Origin: a bacterium
Lineage (GTDB): Bacteria; 4484-113; JAGGVC01
Length of the DNA stretch: 38,498 nucleotides
Direction of reading: 5' to 3'
Assembly: GCA_021158185.1 (NCBI GenBank)
Contig: JAGGVC010000038.1
Span: 1 to 38,498 of the forward strand
The notes below the pieces were generated by a model, which saw only the letters and a list, made by a program, of their open reading frames with translations, was not told the DNA's origin and made no database searches. Position numbers and translations under genes: made by a program. This document shows positions 23,611 to 32,876 of the stretch, in pieces. Every line of letters begins with the position of its first letter. Positions within the stretch are counted from its first letter, which is position 1.

Positions 23611-24726
23611 TTATGATTGTGTACCTGTTGCCGCATCTAGTAGCCCGCGTCCCAGCCTTTCGGCGCTGAACCGCTTCACGATCACGCCGGTATCGATGCC
23701 TGATCGCAGGCTCTCATTTTCCTCGATCAAACGAATGATTCCGGCCTTGATTTCACCTGCATCTTCGGGATCGATCTCGATTACACCCTTCTTTCCTGGG
23801 CTTATCTCACTCATCGCGGAGGAACGGGTTATAAGCGCCGGACATCCACACGCCAGAGCCTCAAGCACCGGATATCCGAAGCCTTCACCGCTCGAAATAA
23901 GGACGAGACCCGCCGCGCGTCGGTAGCACTGGCGGATGACGCTATCATCCTGAAATCCCATATCGAAAATCCCGTTATCGGGCTTGTGCATACTGCCGTC
24001 GCCGCCAATCATCACAAGGCTTCCAGGCCAATCATACTTCCCGTGAAGTTCCGCAAAACCTGCCGAAAGCGCCTTGACGTTCTTGCGAGGCGAAAAGCTG
24101 CCGACGTACAGAATAAACGGCTCCGGAATCACTTTTTCCTCAAGCCAGGACTGATCGGCGATTTCAATCGGCCCTCCCAAGTCCGTTTCATCCGGCTCAT
24201 CCTGGAAAAAAGGATCGAGTGCGGGATAAAGCACCCTCACTTTCTCTTCCGCAAAGGGGAATAGTTCGATAAGCTCCGATTTTGTCGCGCGGCTGTCTGT
24301 TAAGAGGATGTCGGCCTGTTTCACCGAGCGCGGTATGAACGCGCGGTACAGCATGCGCGCGCGCGCGCTTATGCTTTCCGGGTGCGAAAACACAAGGAGA
24401 TCGTGAATCGTAACGAGCTTATGCTTTACTTTAAGGACATACGGCAGTGTGAAATCCGGAGAGAAGTACACATGCGGCATCAGCCGCGCCAGAACAGCGG
24501 GAAGCTCGACGTGCTCCAGGAAAAGCCTGTTTGCACCAGGCATACGCGGGCAAATTAGCCGAAACGCCCCACCGGCATCAACGCCCTCGAATTCGTTTTC
24601 CCTTGCAAAAACGCAAATCTCAAAACCGCTCCGTTCGATGCGTACGAGACCTGCCAGAAGAGTCCGCGTATAGCGTCCGATTCCGTATGCGTTCGAAAGA
24701 GATAGTGCGTTAATAAAAATCCGCAT
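23611..24726 (-). CDS. Glycosyltransferase family 4
   Basis: The 371 residues form a GT-B fold enzyme. The N-terminus MRIFINALSLSNAYGIGRYT carries the acceptor-side Gly loop. The donor-binding half has ILYVGSFSPRKNVKALSAGF, then IRQCYRRAAGLVLISSGEGFGYPVLEALACG, the E-x7-E motif that binds the nucleotide sugar. It probably adds a sugar to lipopolysaccharide core, O-chain or another surface glycan. It follows kdsA on the same strand, which favours lipopolysaccharide. I chose the ATG at 24726, where the fold begins; an in-frame GTG at 24810 would add 28 residues without a ribosome site. The 3' end converges on the GH57 gene with 19 bases between stops. Confidence 0.9.
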   Translation of the reverse strand: MRIFINALSLSNAYGIGRYTRTLLAGLVRIERSGFEICVFARENEFEGVDAGGAFRLICPRMPGANRLFLEHVELPAVLARLMPHVYFSPDFTLPYVLKVKHKLVTIHDLLVFSHPESISARARMLYRAFIPRSVKQADILLTDSRATKSELIELFPFAEEKVRVLYPALDPFFQDEPDETDLGGPIEIADQSWLEEKVIPEPFILYVGSFSPRKNVKALSAGFAELHGKYDWPGSLVMIGGDGSMHKPDNGIFDMGFQDDSVIRQCYRRAAGLVLISSGEGFGYPVLEALACGCPALITRSSAMSEISPGKKGVIEIDPEDAGEIKAGIIRLIEENESLRSGIDTGVIVKRFSAERLGRGLLDAATGTQS

Positions 24727-24849
24727 TTCCAGCCTGTGCTCCGCATTAAACCCGGACGCATCCAGCAGTCGTCCAAAAAAGCGCTTCCTCGATTCAACGA
24801 ACAATCCCACTCGCCCGCTACCGGAAACTCAAGCCAGCGCAAATACGCA

Positions 24850-25686
24850 CTACAGCCCCTTCACCGTCCTGTCAATTGCCAGAACCGGTTTGAGTGCGCG
24901 CTCAATTTCTGAAAGCGGGAGCATATTCGGACCGTCGCTCATCGCCTGATCCGGCCTTGGATGTACCTCCCAGAAAAGCGCGCTTATTCCGACCGCGGCC
25001 GCGGCGCGCGATAATCCCGGAACCGACCGCCTGTCGCCGCCCGACGCGTTTCCCAGTCCGCCCGGTTCCTGAACGCTGTGTGTCGCATCGAAGCAAACCG
25101 GACATCCCGTCTCACGCATAATCTCAAGCCCGCGCATATCAACGATAAGCCGGTTGTATCCGAAGCTGGTGCCGCGCTCCGTAACAATCACATCCCGATT
25201 GCCTGTGGACTTGATCTTTTCCGCAACGCGCACCATATCCCACGGTGCGAGGAACTGCCCCTTTTTGACGTTCACGATCTTCCCCGACTTCCCGCATGCA
25301 AGAAGAAGATCCGTCTGCCTGCAAAGGAAGGCTGGAACCTGCAGGATATCCACGGCATCCTTCACCTTCTCAATCTGTCCGACTTCATGAACATCGGTCA
25401 GAACCGGAACTTCGAACTCCTTTCTCACGGTTGCGAGTATCTCAAGCCCAGTATCCATCCCGATCCCGCGGAAACCCTTCACGCTCGTCCGGTTCGCCTT
25501 GTCGAAACTCGCCTTGAAGATGTAGGGCACGCCGAGCTGGTCCGTGATTTTCTTCATGCTCCCCGCGACCTCGTGGCACACCGCCCTGCTTTCGATCACG
25601 CACGGCCCCGCGATAAGCACGAGCGGATAGCCCCATCCGATAGGGAATCCCAGTTTTTCGATCAAGTGCTGATTTGCTTCGGCCAT
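24850..25686 (-). CDS. kdsA: 3-deoxy-8-phosphooctulonate (Kdo8P) synthase
   Basis: KdsA condenses phosphoenolpyruvate with arabinose-5-phosphate to Kdo-8-phosphate, the first committed step of Kdo for lipid A-core, in the cytoplasm. The 278 residues match the family length. Motifs are LIAGPCVIESR, FKASFDKANRTS, LTDVHEVGQ, QVPAFLCRQTDL, TERGTSFGYNRLIVDM, CFDATHSVQEPGG and ALFWEVHPRPDQAMSDG. The Cys in AGPC, in place of Asn in E. coli (GMNVLES), marks the metal-dependent class. The ATG at 25686 has GGAGA six bases upstream; an in-frame start at 25737 adds 17 unlikely residues. Its presence supports an outer membrane with lipopolysaccharide. Confidence 0.97.
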   Translation of the reverse strand: MAEANQHLIEKLGFPIGWGYPLVLIAGPCVIESRAVCHEVAGSMKKITDQLGVPYIFKASFDKANRTSVKGFRGIGMDTGLEILATVRKEFEVPVLTDVHEVGQIEKVKDAVDILQVPAFLCRQTDLLLACGKSGKIVNVKKGQFLAPWDMVRVAEKIKSTGNRDVIVTERGTSFGYNRLIVDMRGLEIMRETGCPVCFDATHSVQEPGGLGNASGGDRRSVPGLSRAAAAVGISALFWEVHPRPDQAMSDGPNMLPLSEIERALKPVLAIDRTVKGL

Positions 25687-25754
25687 CGTATTCTCCGTTT
25701 CAATCCTCATCCACGCATGCGCGCGGGTGCAACACACGGTCGGCGTGCGGTCGG

Positions 25755-28454
25755 CTATCCCATCGCGCCGGGCATCCCCGCAGGCATCGCGCCTTCAGTC
25801 TCTTCTTCTTCGATTCCGAGCTTCTTCTGCGCCGAGCGTACAAGATTATACAGGCCCGTCTTGTTGCCCAGTTCGATTACCTTCTCGAAATGCACGCGCG
25901 CGGCATCCACATCGCCGTCCTTCTCGGCAATCTTGCCAGCGAGCCAGTGGATCTTGCAGAGCGTACCGACCTCGATCTCGTGCTCTCCGAAATCCTCGCC
26001 CAAAGCTGCCGCTGACAGCATTTCGTTGACCATCGCGCGCGCCTCATCCACACGCCCGACGCTGAAATAAAGTCCTGCAAGGTCGTTGTAATCGCGCGCC
26101 CAGCATCTGTACTCGATAGCTCGCTCGAAACAGTAAATCGCGCCCGCGGTATCGCCTGAGCCGCGCTTCATCCACGCGGGCATAAGCCATCCAAGGAAAC
26201 GCTGGTACATCTCACGCGCTTCGGTGTTGATGAGTAGCCGGTTTTCTGGATCGATGGTGATGTCCACTACGGCATCCGAAAATTCAACCTCCAGGGCTGT
26301 GCCTGCTCCTACACTGTTAATCGTAACAAGTTCCGTCTCACCCGATTGAAGGTCAAACTCGATATCGATCGGCAACAAACCAGCTAGCCGCCCGTCGCGT
26401 CTGACTTCCACCGAATATGAATGTCCGCCCTCTCTCGATCCAAGCTCCGTCGCTGTCACATCCACCGTCGGGGGCACCGTATAATCGAAGAATCCCACAC
26501 GAAAATCATCGAGGTCTGCATTGAGCGACTCGCTGAGTTCATCGAATATTTGATCCGCTGTCATTTCCGGCGCGTCGGTATATTCCGCGCAAATCTCCAT
26601 AAATGCGCGATGAAGCTCATCTTTCCCGTAGATCCGCGCAAGCGTTACAAACATCGCGGTACCATGCTGGTAAATCGCGCTCATATCGCCAAGCTCCATC
26701 CTGCGATCGAGGCTCATCGGCTTGCCACGCGCGACCGCTGCCTGTACTAAATACCTGCGGTAGGAATCGCCTTTCTTCTTGTCGTATTCTTCGAGGTACG
26801 CGGTCGAGCAATAGTTGGCCATCCCTTCCACGAACCATAGCGGGCCGTCCACCATCTGCCCCCACCAGATATGGCTCACCTCGTGCGCTATAAGCGGCGA
26901 TCCGGTCTGGGAACCGAGATAGAAAAGAAGCCCCGCATTCTCGAACGCCGCCACTCCGCCTTCATCGGGAATCAGGAACAGCGGCTGGCGCGTGATCTCC
27001 CCGTCCGGATAAACTTCGCTGAACACGCCGAACTCCCCAGAGTAATAATCGAGCATCTGCCCAAGCTCGGTCACCGCCGGGTTCTCCCCGATACTGCCGA
27101 TAAGGTCTTCGGGCGCGTAAACTTCGAGCGTCACGCTTCCGCTCTCAAGCTCGCTCATCGGAAACTGCGTGGACACGAGCATCACGCCGCGGCATGAATT
27201 CGGCCATTCCGCCTCGTGCTCGTGCGCTTCATCTATCCTCGTAGACGAGCCTGGGCTTTCGATGAACTGCCATTCCCCGCCGCTCAGCATCTCCGCGTAC
27301 ATCGTCTTGTCGCAAGCGTCCGCGCCCGTATAAACGACGTAATCGTCGAACCGATAAACGCCCGCGAATCCGATTGCATCGTAGGATTTCGGAGCTTCGC
27401 CTGAAAACACGAAGTAGAATTCGTATTCTTTGCCTTCCTCGAACGGATGTTTGATCGTCACGCCCCATTCGGGTTTGTCGCCCGTCATATGCCGCTCGAA
27501 TTCGGTTTCCTTGCCGTCAACCTCGACGCGCAAAAGCTCGATCCACGGATAGCAGTACACAGTATATTCATCCATATCCTGGGTTGCCCTTGAGCGAGTG
27601 AGCACGAGTATTTCGCAGTCCTGCGTTTCGGGATCGAAGCGGTACTCAATCGCCTTCGACAGAAAGTCGATTCCAGGCTCGAAATCTTCCTCGCCGGCAT
27701 GGTAGGGATGCTCGTAGAAAGCGAATCCTTCTAGATAATCCGTTATAACGATACGCCCGTCAGCCTTCTCCCTGAAATCGAACCGCCCACCGTCCGGCGT
27801 GAAAACCGATATGTGGAACTCGCGACCTTCGGGATCGCGCACCGCGGGCCCTGCCGCACCACCGCCCATCATCGCGGCCATCATCTCTTCCTTGCTCTTC
27901 TCGACCGGGATCGCATCGCTCCATGATTGCACGTAATATCCCCAGAGCCGTTCGAAAAATTCAGGCGGATTTTCGGGATCGACCTCTACCGGAACTCCAT
28001 CCCAGACTTCCTCCATTCCCGAATCGGGGCCGCATTTCGCATAAAACCCATCTGCTTCAATCTCGATCGGCTCTCCCTTTTTTGCAAGTCCCATTTCATA
28101 AAAGAGGTTCAGCGCATCGCCGTCCGGCAACGAATCAAGCACGAAATCCGCCTTTCCCGCATAGACAAAATGAACGATTCCGCCGTCATTCGGAAGAAAC
28201 GCATAATCGCCCGGTTCGTTGAACCTTATCTCGCCGAACGGAATCTTGATCGCGCCTGCGTCAATCGCTCTGAAAGTCATCTTCGCAAGCTCCGCCCTGT
28301 CGGTCATTCCCGTATCCGCAGGCATGCCTCCCTCGGCCAATGGCCCGCTCGGAGGCATCGCGAAAGCCGACGAACCAGCGAAAGGCGCTGCGGATAAAAT
28401 GAGAATAGCAAAAACAGCAAGTATTGCAGGTGTTCTAAAAGATAAACCAGGCAT
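25755..28454 (-). CDS. Secreted gluzincin peptidase (M1/peptidase-MA-like) with TPR-like tail
   Basis: The 899 residues start with a signal peptide (TPAILAVFAILILSAAPFAG) ending at about SAFA. The first 370 residues are beta-rich, like the N-terminal saddle of M1 enzymes. The zinc site is His524-Glu525-x-x-His528 (LIAHEVSHIWWGQ) with the third ligand Glu543 in LWFVEGMANY. Just upstream, VAAFENAGLLFY resembles the M1 GAMEN exopeptidase loop. The spacing HExxH-x14-E is four shorter than the M1 norm of 18. C-terminal residues about 740-890 form TPR-like helices (GAIYCFERAIEY, YFSVGRVDEARAMVNEML). It probably acts in the periplasm or on the surface. The ATG at 28454 has GGAG five bases upstream. 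The gap 28455-28718 shows no gene. Confidence 0.85.
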   Translation of the reverse strand: MPGLSFRTPAILAVFAILILSAAPFAGSSAFAMPPSGPLAEGGMPADTGMTDRAELAKMTFRAIDAGAIKIPFGEIRFNEPGDYAFLPNDGGIVHFVYAGKADFVLDSLPDGDALNLFYEMGLAKKGEPIEIEADGFYAKCGPDSGMEEVWDGVPVEVDPENPPEFFERLWGYYVQSWSDAIPVEKSKEEMMAAMMGGGAAGPAVRDPEGREFHISVFTPDGGRFDFREKADGRIVITDYLEGFAFYEHPYHAGEEDFEPGIDFLSKAIEYRFDPETQDCEILVLTRSRATQDMDEYTVYCYPWIELLRVEVDGKETEFERHMTGDKPEWGVTIKHPFEEGKEYEFYFVFSGEAPKSYDAIGFAGVYRFDDYVVYTGADACDKTMYAEMLSGGEWQFIESPGSSTRIDEAHEHEAEWPNSCRGVMLVSTQFPMSELESGSVTLEVYAPEDLIGSIGENPAVTELGQMLDYYSGEFGVFSEVYPDGEITRQPLFLIPDEGGVAAFENAGLLFYLGSQTGSPLIAHEVSHIWWGQMVDGPLWFVEGMANYCSTAYLEEYDKKKGDSYRRYLVQAAVARGKPMSLDRRMELGDMSAIYQHGTAMFVTLARIYGKDELHRAFMEICAEYTDAPEMTADQIFDELSESLNADLDDFRVGFFDYTVPPTVDVTATELGSREGGHSYSVEVRRDGRLAGLLPIDIEFDLQSGETELVTINSVGAGTALEVEFSDAVVDITIDPENRLLINTEAREMYQRFLGWLMPAWMKRGSGDTAGAIYCFERAIEYRCWARDYNDLAGLYFSVGRVDEARAMVNEMLSAAALGEDFGEHEIEVGTLCKIHWLAGKIAEKDGDVDAARVHFEKVIELGNKTGLYNLVRSAQKKLGIEEEETEGAMPAGMPGAMG

Positions 28455-28718
28455 AAACACTCCATTTCGCCGGGCATTCAACCCGGCATCGTATTTGAGT
28501 TTCGCGTTCGAACTCCAGGCGCATCAGGAAATCCGTTTGACGCCCTATCAGTTTATCAGAACGAACCATCGTTGCGAATAATTATGGCTCTTTGCGATGC
28601 TGTGCTACGTTTTCCCTGTGAAATTATCGAAGGGTGCTGGCTACACGTAGAGCATACTCCTGCAATTCTCCATGCGTATTCTTCTTTTTCGCAGAATCGG
28701 GCATTGTCCGCCTGACTT

Positions 28719-30047
28719 CTAATCAGCCTGGATATTTCTCTCGTTGATGCCGGGCTCCATTTCACGCTTCGCGCGCGCGAACATTGCAACCATCGCCCAG
28801 GGAAGAATTGCACCGAAGAGGAATGCAAACGCAACGAGATAAGAATCATCCGCTAATCTGTGCGAAAATGCTATTTCAAAGCATTTCGCTGGATTAGCAA
28901 CGAAGAGATATTCCGCGCTCGCGAACGGATTTGCCGATCCGAAGACAAACGGGCCGATTGTGCCCCAGAACGCGAGCCACACCATCACCCCGTAGAGCAC
29001 CGCATCCCACACCGACCTTCTTCCAAGAATCCACCACATCGCAAGAAGTGTGAGAAGCCCCATAAGCGGAATGGGAAATGCGAGCCAGCCAAGCCCCGCA
29101 CCGGCTCTGACGAAGGGAGCACTCCGCCATGATTCGTTTACCTTTTCGGACAAAACGGTGACACGCTTGCTGCGTCCGGGAGAAAACGCAGTCGAGTAGA
29201 ACGGCGAAATCGGGCGGTAAGCCACCTGCGTGCTGTCTACTTCGCCAATCTTCGCAGTCGCATTGCTCTGATAAACCACGTGACAGCTCGTCACTTTCGC
29301 AGGCGATCCCTGGTAGAGGAACAGCCCGATGAGGAAAACAAAAAGCGCGGGCGCCCAGAGGTGCCGCCTGAATACAGGCTTTGTCACCATGATAATTGCG
29401 ATCACCGCGATGATCGAGATCGCGCCCCAGAAGATTGTCGCATCGTTCAGAACCGCGCCCGGCTTCCACTCCCAGAGTACGATGCGCGGCCAGCTATAGG
29501 CTGCTAAACCGGGCAGCAGCAGGAATCCTCCGGCCACGAGCATCGAGTGGATCAGCTTGAGTTGGATGAGCCGCGCGATCAGCACGCCGAACCCCGCGCG
29601 GTACGAGCGCACAAGCGTAATCGTAAACTGCACGTAGAATCCCGCGCGCGCGATCGCTGAGAGCCCCCAGGCAAGAGCCGTTTTATTTATGAGCGCTGGA
29701 TCATCTCCGGCTCTTGCGTAATATGGCGGCCAGCCCGTATTGAACGCACGGCCCGCCGCGATATAGTCCGAAAGAAACACGAGCGCGTACCAGAATAGAA
29801 GCCACGCAAATTCGGTCCACTCGCTCTTTACCGGCCAGCGCCAGAGCGTTGCCGTAACCTGATCCGTCAGGTGCGGCGCGGCAAGCTTTCTTTTAACATC
29901 AGAGCTTTCGAGTTTCGCCAAAAGCTCCCGCTTCTTCGTTTCATCCTCTTCAGCGACGCACGCGAGATGATCGGCGATCTCAGCAGATATTTCGCGATTG
30001 AGCCTGCGAGTCAGGGGAAGATTCAGATTGAGACTCGATTGGTTCAT
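28719..30047 (-). CDS. Polytopic membrane protein controlled by a PadR regulator
   Basis: The 442 residues begin with about 75 cytoplasmic residues rich in helices (REISAEIADHLACVAEEDE), like the permease-prefix or DUF1700-type domains often encoded beside PadR regulators. About ten hydrophobic helices follow, with one exported hydrophilic loop (about 270-315) containing SPGRSKRVTVLSEKVNESW. No ATP-binding or known transporter signature is present, so it may be a permease-like subunit or stress protein. The ATG at 30047 has AAGGAGG seven bases upstream, and the gene starts 49 bases after the PadR gene. Confidence 0.75.
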   Translation of the reverse strand: MNQSSLNLNLPLTRRLNREISAEIADHLACVAEEDETKKRELLAKLESSDVKRKLAAPHLTDQVTATLWRWPVKSEWTEFAWLLFWYALVFLSDYIAAGRAFNTGWPPYYARAGDDPALINKTALAWGLSAIARAGFYVQFTITLVRSYRAGFGVLIARLIQLKLIHSMLVAGGFLLLPGLAAYSWPRIVLWEWKPGAVLNDATIFWGAISIIAVIAIIMVTKPVFRRHLWAPALFVFLIGLFLYQGSPAKVTSCHVVYQSNATAKIGEVDSTQVAYRPISPFYSTAFSPGRSKRVTVLSEKVNESWRSAPFVRAGAGLGWLAFPIPLMGLLTLLAMWWILGRRSVWDAVLYGVMVWLAFWGTIGPFVFGSANPFASAEYLFVANPAKCFEIAFSHRLADDSYLVAFAFLFGAILPWAMVAMFARAKREMEPGINERNIQAD

Positions 30048-30096
30048 TGTCCCGCCTCCTTACGTAAGCTCCATGGTCCCTGGCTGAACATGCCTC

Positions 30097-30444
30097 CTAT
30101 GCTCCCTCACCCGCAAAAGACGAATCCAGAACCTTGAGCACGGCGCTCGCCACGCGCTTGAACTCGCCCGCCTGCTTCTCAAGCGCGAGCCTTCCCTTTT
30201 GTGTAATGCTGTAAAGCTTGCGCGGGCGTCCGTTCGGCCCTTCCTCCCACCGTGCGGTGACGAGCCCCTTCTCCTCAAATACGTGAAGAATCGGATACAG
30301 GCTTTCGACACGTACGGAAAGGTCTTCACCGCTCTTCCCGCGAATGGCCTCCGCGATGCCCCAGCCGTAGTTCTCGCCGTGCGAAAGCTCGGACAAGATC
30401 AGCACCCGAAGCGTCCCGCTTCTCAAATCGCTTCCGCTTGACAT
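30097..30444 (-). CDS. PadR-family transcriptional regulator
   Basis: The 115-residue protein consists of a winged-helix DNA-binding domain and a short C-terminal dimerisation helix. Family features are GTLRVLILSELSHGENYGWG in the first helices, RVESLYPILHVFEEKGLVTA in the recognition helix, and GPNGRPRKLYSITQKGRLAL in the wing. The ATG at 30444 has GGAGG eight bases upstream; upstream in-frame starts would read through the promoter region. It likely represses itself and the membrane-protein gene behind it through the inverted repeat at 30458-30476. Confidence 0.92.
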   Translation of the reverse strand: MSSGSDLRSGTLRVLILSELSHGENYGWGIAEAIRGKSGEDLSVRVESLYPILHVFEEKGLVTARWEEGPNGRPRKLYSITQKGRLALEKQAGEFKRVASAVLKVLDSSFAGEGA

Positions 30445-30457
30445 ATGGCATCCCTCC

Positions 30458-30476
30458 ATATAGAGATATACTATAT
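30458..30476. promoter_or_regulatory. probable PadR operator
   Basis: ATATAG and CTATAT arms flank a 7-base spacer just upstream of the PadR ribosome site, inside the AT-rich stretch where the minus-strand -10 should lie. A TTGTAT at 16-base spacing is a possible -35. PadR proteins commonly bind such AT-rich inverted repeats at their own promoter. Confidence 0.45.
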
Positions 30477-30583
30477 ATACCTGATTGTGATACAAAAGTC
30501 AAGCGCGGGGATGTTATTATTTACTTCCCTTTGAAATCCTTTTGTTTTCAACCGAATGAATGTTCAGGGGAAAGGTGATGAAT

Positions 30584-31345
30584 ATGAAAAAACCAGACAT
30601 GCAGACTGCATTTGCGCGGGGTGCGCTTGCGCGTGCAGTCGCGCTTATTCTCGCAATGTCTCTTGTGTTTGTTACAGCCGCATGCCCGAAGTCCATGGGC
30701 GACACGGCGGGCGTCGGTGCTCAATCCGGTCAGGATGTAGGCGTTCCTTCTCAGGGCGGCGATGTCGCATCCCAGCCCGACGCCGATTCTTCCGCGGTCG
30801 ATGCCGGAGATGAAGCTGTGAAAGCAGATTCGGATTTCGAGGACTCGATTTCTGCAAAGGAGGATGAGAAACCGATGAAAAAGGACGACGGATGGCGTCC
30901 ACTCAAGCTTACGTCTCCCGCGTTCAATAGCGGCGGGATGATCCCTGCGAAATATACTGGGGACGGTATGGACATAAGCCCGCCTCTTTTCATCAGCGGT
31001 GTGCCGGAAGAAGCGAAAAGCCTGGTTCTTATTATGGACGATCCCGATGCTCCGGGCGGAGTTTGGGATCACTGGATTCTCTTCAACATTCCAGTGAACA
31101 CGACGACGATCAAGGAAGGAACGACCCCGCCCGGTGCGCGCAAGGGAAATAATTCATGGGGCGGAGCGGGCTACGGCGGGCCTGCACCTCCGAGCGGCAC
31201 ACATCACTACCGGTTCAAGCTCTATGCGCTGGACAGTGTAATCGGGTTGGACGCAGGCGCGACAAAAGCTCAGGTCGAGCGTGACATGGCAGGCCACGTC
31301 GTTGCTGACACGATGCTCGAAGGGCTGTACGCCAGGAAGAAGTAG
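30584..31345 (+). CDS. PEBP (YbhB/YbcL, Raf-kinase-inhibitor-like) lipoprotein
   Basis: The 253 residues begin with a signal peptide ending in the lipobox T-A-A-C (Cys34). A Ser/Asp/Glu linker to about residue 100 follows, and then a complete phosphatidylethanolamine-binding-protein domain. Its motifs are FNSGGMIPAKYTGDGMDISP, SLVLIMDDPDAPGGVWDHWI, NSWGGAGYGGPAPPSGTHHY and RFKLYALDS. The DPDAP and GxxPPxGxHHY ligand-pocket motifs are intact. The bacterial members' ligand is unknown. I chose the ATG at 30584 because AAAGG lies eight bases upstream; the ATGs at 30560 and 30578 are poorly spaced. Lipid-anchored forms are less common than cytoplasmic or soluble periplasmic ones. Confidence 0.9.
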   Translation: MKKPDMQTAFARGALARAVALILAMSLVFVTAACPKSMGDTAGVGAQSGQDVGVPSQGGDVASQPDADSSAVDAGDEAVKADSDFEDSISAKEDEKPMKKDDGWRPLKLTSPAFNSGGMIPAKYTGDGMDISPPLFISGVPEEAKSLVLIMDDPDAPGGVWDHWILFNIPVNTTTIKEGTTPPGARKGNNSWGGAGYGGPAPPSGTHHYRFKLYALDSVIGLDAGATKAQVERDMAGHVVADTMLEGLYARKK

Positions 31346-31406
31346 CCGTTGAACGAACGCATGCACTTAGCAGGTCCCATCTGAAACACGAAACAGAAGT
31401 ACGCGC

Positions 31407-31412
31407 TATAAT
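31407..31412 (+). promoter_or_regulatory. -10 box of the glcD-like gene
   Basis: Perfect TATAAT ends 7 bases before the ATG at 31420, and there is no ribosome site, so a leaderless mRNA is predicted. No TG extension or clear -35. Confidence 0.5.
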
Positions 31413-31419
31413 CGTTCCG

Positions 31420-32811
31420 ATGGAAAAACCGAATTATCGGAAAATCGAGGGTGAAATCGCGCGCGCGCTTTCACGCGATCGCGTATCCTCATCTCCCGAA
31501 GTTAAAATCACGCATGGATACGACGGATCGATGCTCCGAGGGAAGCCGGACCTCGTGGTATGGCCGGAGACCACGGACGAGGTGAGCGCTATAATGAAAA
31601 TAGCGTATGCGAACGGTGTGCCGGTGATCGCGCGCGGCGCGGCAAGCGGGCTTTCAGGCGGGAGCGTTCCCGAATCCGGCGGAATCGTCGTTGATTTCCT
31701 CAAAATGAACGGCATCCTCGATATCGATCCCATATCTGGCACGTCCATGGTTCAGCCCGGTGCGCTCGTGGACGATCTCCAGGCTGCGCTAGCGCCGCAC
31801 GGCATGTTCTATCCGCCCGACCCGGGTTCGAGCGCGTTCTCGACGATCGGGGGCAATATCGCGGAAAATGCCGGCGGAATGCTCGCTGTCAAATACGGCG
31901 TAACGCGCGACAGCATCCTTGCGCTAACCTGCGTACTTGCGGACGGAACGATAATCAACACAGGCAGCCGTGCGCACAAGTGCGTATCCGGCTTCGACTT
32001 GACACGCCTTATCTGCGGGAGCGAGGGAATGCTCGCACTCATAACGGAAGCCTGTGTGAAAATCCTGCCGCTGCCCAAATTCACATCCACGATCCTCGCT
32101 CATTTCGCTACCGAAAGCGACGCCCTCGATGCAGCAGCACTAGTATGCGCCGAAGGTGTAATTCCTCGCGCGCTTGAGTTCATTGATGGCAAGTGCATTG
32201 ACGTGCTCATCTCTCAGAATACGAACGCGCCCATCGACCGCGACGCGCGCGCTCTGATCCTGTGCGAAACGGACGGCGCGACGAGCGATTCCGTAGATGC
32301 CGAGATGGCGATCGCCACTACGATTCTTGAAAAATGCGGTGCGGGCACGATCGCGCGCGCGAAAAACGAGGATGAGCGCGCGAACATATGGAACGCGCGA
32401 AAAACGCTTTCGAGCGCGCTTTTCAACGTCGCACCGGTGAAAATCAGCGAGGACATCTGCGTTCCACGCGCAAGGCTCGCGGAATTTGTGGATAATACAC
32501 GCTTTGAAGCTGAAAAGCGCGAACTCTTCTATATCAACTACGGCCACGTCGGCGACGGCAACCTGCATTCCACGATTATGCTTGCCGACAGGAAACCGGA
32601 AACGCTCGCTCCCGCGGAAGAACTGGTCGAGTTCATCTTCAAGCTTGCAATCAAGCTCGGCGGCACTATCAGCGGAGAGCATGGAATCGGCATTACGAAG
32701 CGCAAGTTCCTGCACCTGGAAGTCGGCAAGCGAGAGATTGAGCTGATGAAGGAAATCAAGAAGCTCTTCGATCCGAAAGGCATCTTGAATCCAGGCAAGC
32801 AGTTTGAATAA
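31420..32811 (+). CDS. FAD-linked oxidase, GlcD / D-lactate dehydrogenase type
   Basis: The 463 residues oxidise a 2-hydroxy acid (glycolate, D-lactate or D-2-hydroxyglutarate), with electrons passing from FAD to a membrane or Fe-S partner. The PCMH-type FAD domain has VIARGAASGLSGGSVPESGG and DPGSSAFSTIGGNIAENAGG. The C-terminal FAD-oxidase domain has NYGHVGDGNLHSTIM, with the metal/substrate His, and ISGEHGIGITKRKFL, and ends KKLFDPKGILNPGKQFE. Partner subunits GlcE and GlcF are not adjacent, so the substrate cannot be fixed. There is no Shine-Dalgarno; the -10 box lies 7 bases before the ATG. Confidence 0.92.
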   Translation: MEKPNYRKIEGEIARALSRDRVSSSPEVKITHGYDGSMLRGKPDLVVWPETTDEVSAIMKIAYANGVPVIARGAASGLSGGSVPESGGIVVDFLKMNGILDIDPISGTSMVQPGALVDDLQAALAPHGMFYPPDPGSSAFSTIGGNIAENAGGMLAVKYGVTRDSILALTCVLADGTIINTGSRAHKCVSGFDLTRLICGSEGMLALITEACVKILPLPKFTSTILAHFATESDALDAAALVCAEGVIPRALEFIDGKCIDVLISQNTNAPIDRDARALILCETDGATSDSVDAEMAIATTILEKCGAGTIARAKNEDERANIWNARKTLSSALFNVAPVKISEDICVPRARLAEFVDNTRFEAEKRELFYINYGHVGDGNLHSTIMLADRKPETLAPAEELVEFIFKLAIKLGGTISGEHGIGITKRKFLHLEVGKREIELMKEIKKLFDPKGILNPGKQFE

Positions 32812-32847
32812 GCCGATTGAGAACCTGCCGATCCGCAAGCGCACATC

Positions 32848-32876
32848 TTGGCTGAAAGATGATTTGAGTATATAAT
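32848..32876 (+). promoter_or_regulatory. sigma70-type promoter of the menA-like gene
   Basis: TTGGCT and TATAAT are separated by 17 bases. Transcription would begin near 32883, leaving a leader of about 80 bases before the ATG at 32964. Confidence 0.65.

Noticed and set aside
25078-26070. 330-codon plus-strand open frame
   Set aside because: It runs antisense across kdsA and the peptidase gene, both with strong motif support.
28455-28718. Possible small gene or RNA in the gap before the peptidase gene
   Set aside because: No ribosome site-plus-ORF, tRNA-like fold or terminator was convincing on either strand.
30548-31072. 174-codon minus-strand open frame
   Set aside because: Antisense to the PEBP lipoprotein; Arg/His/Cys-rich composition typical of shadows.
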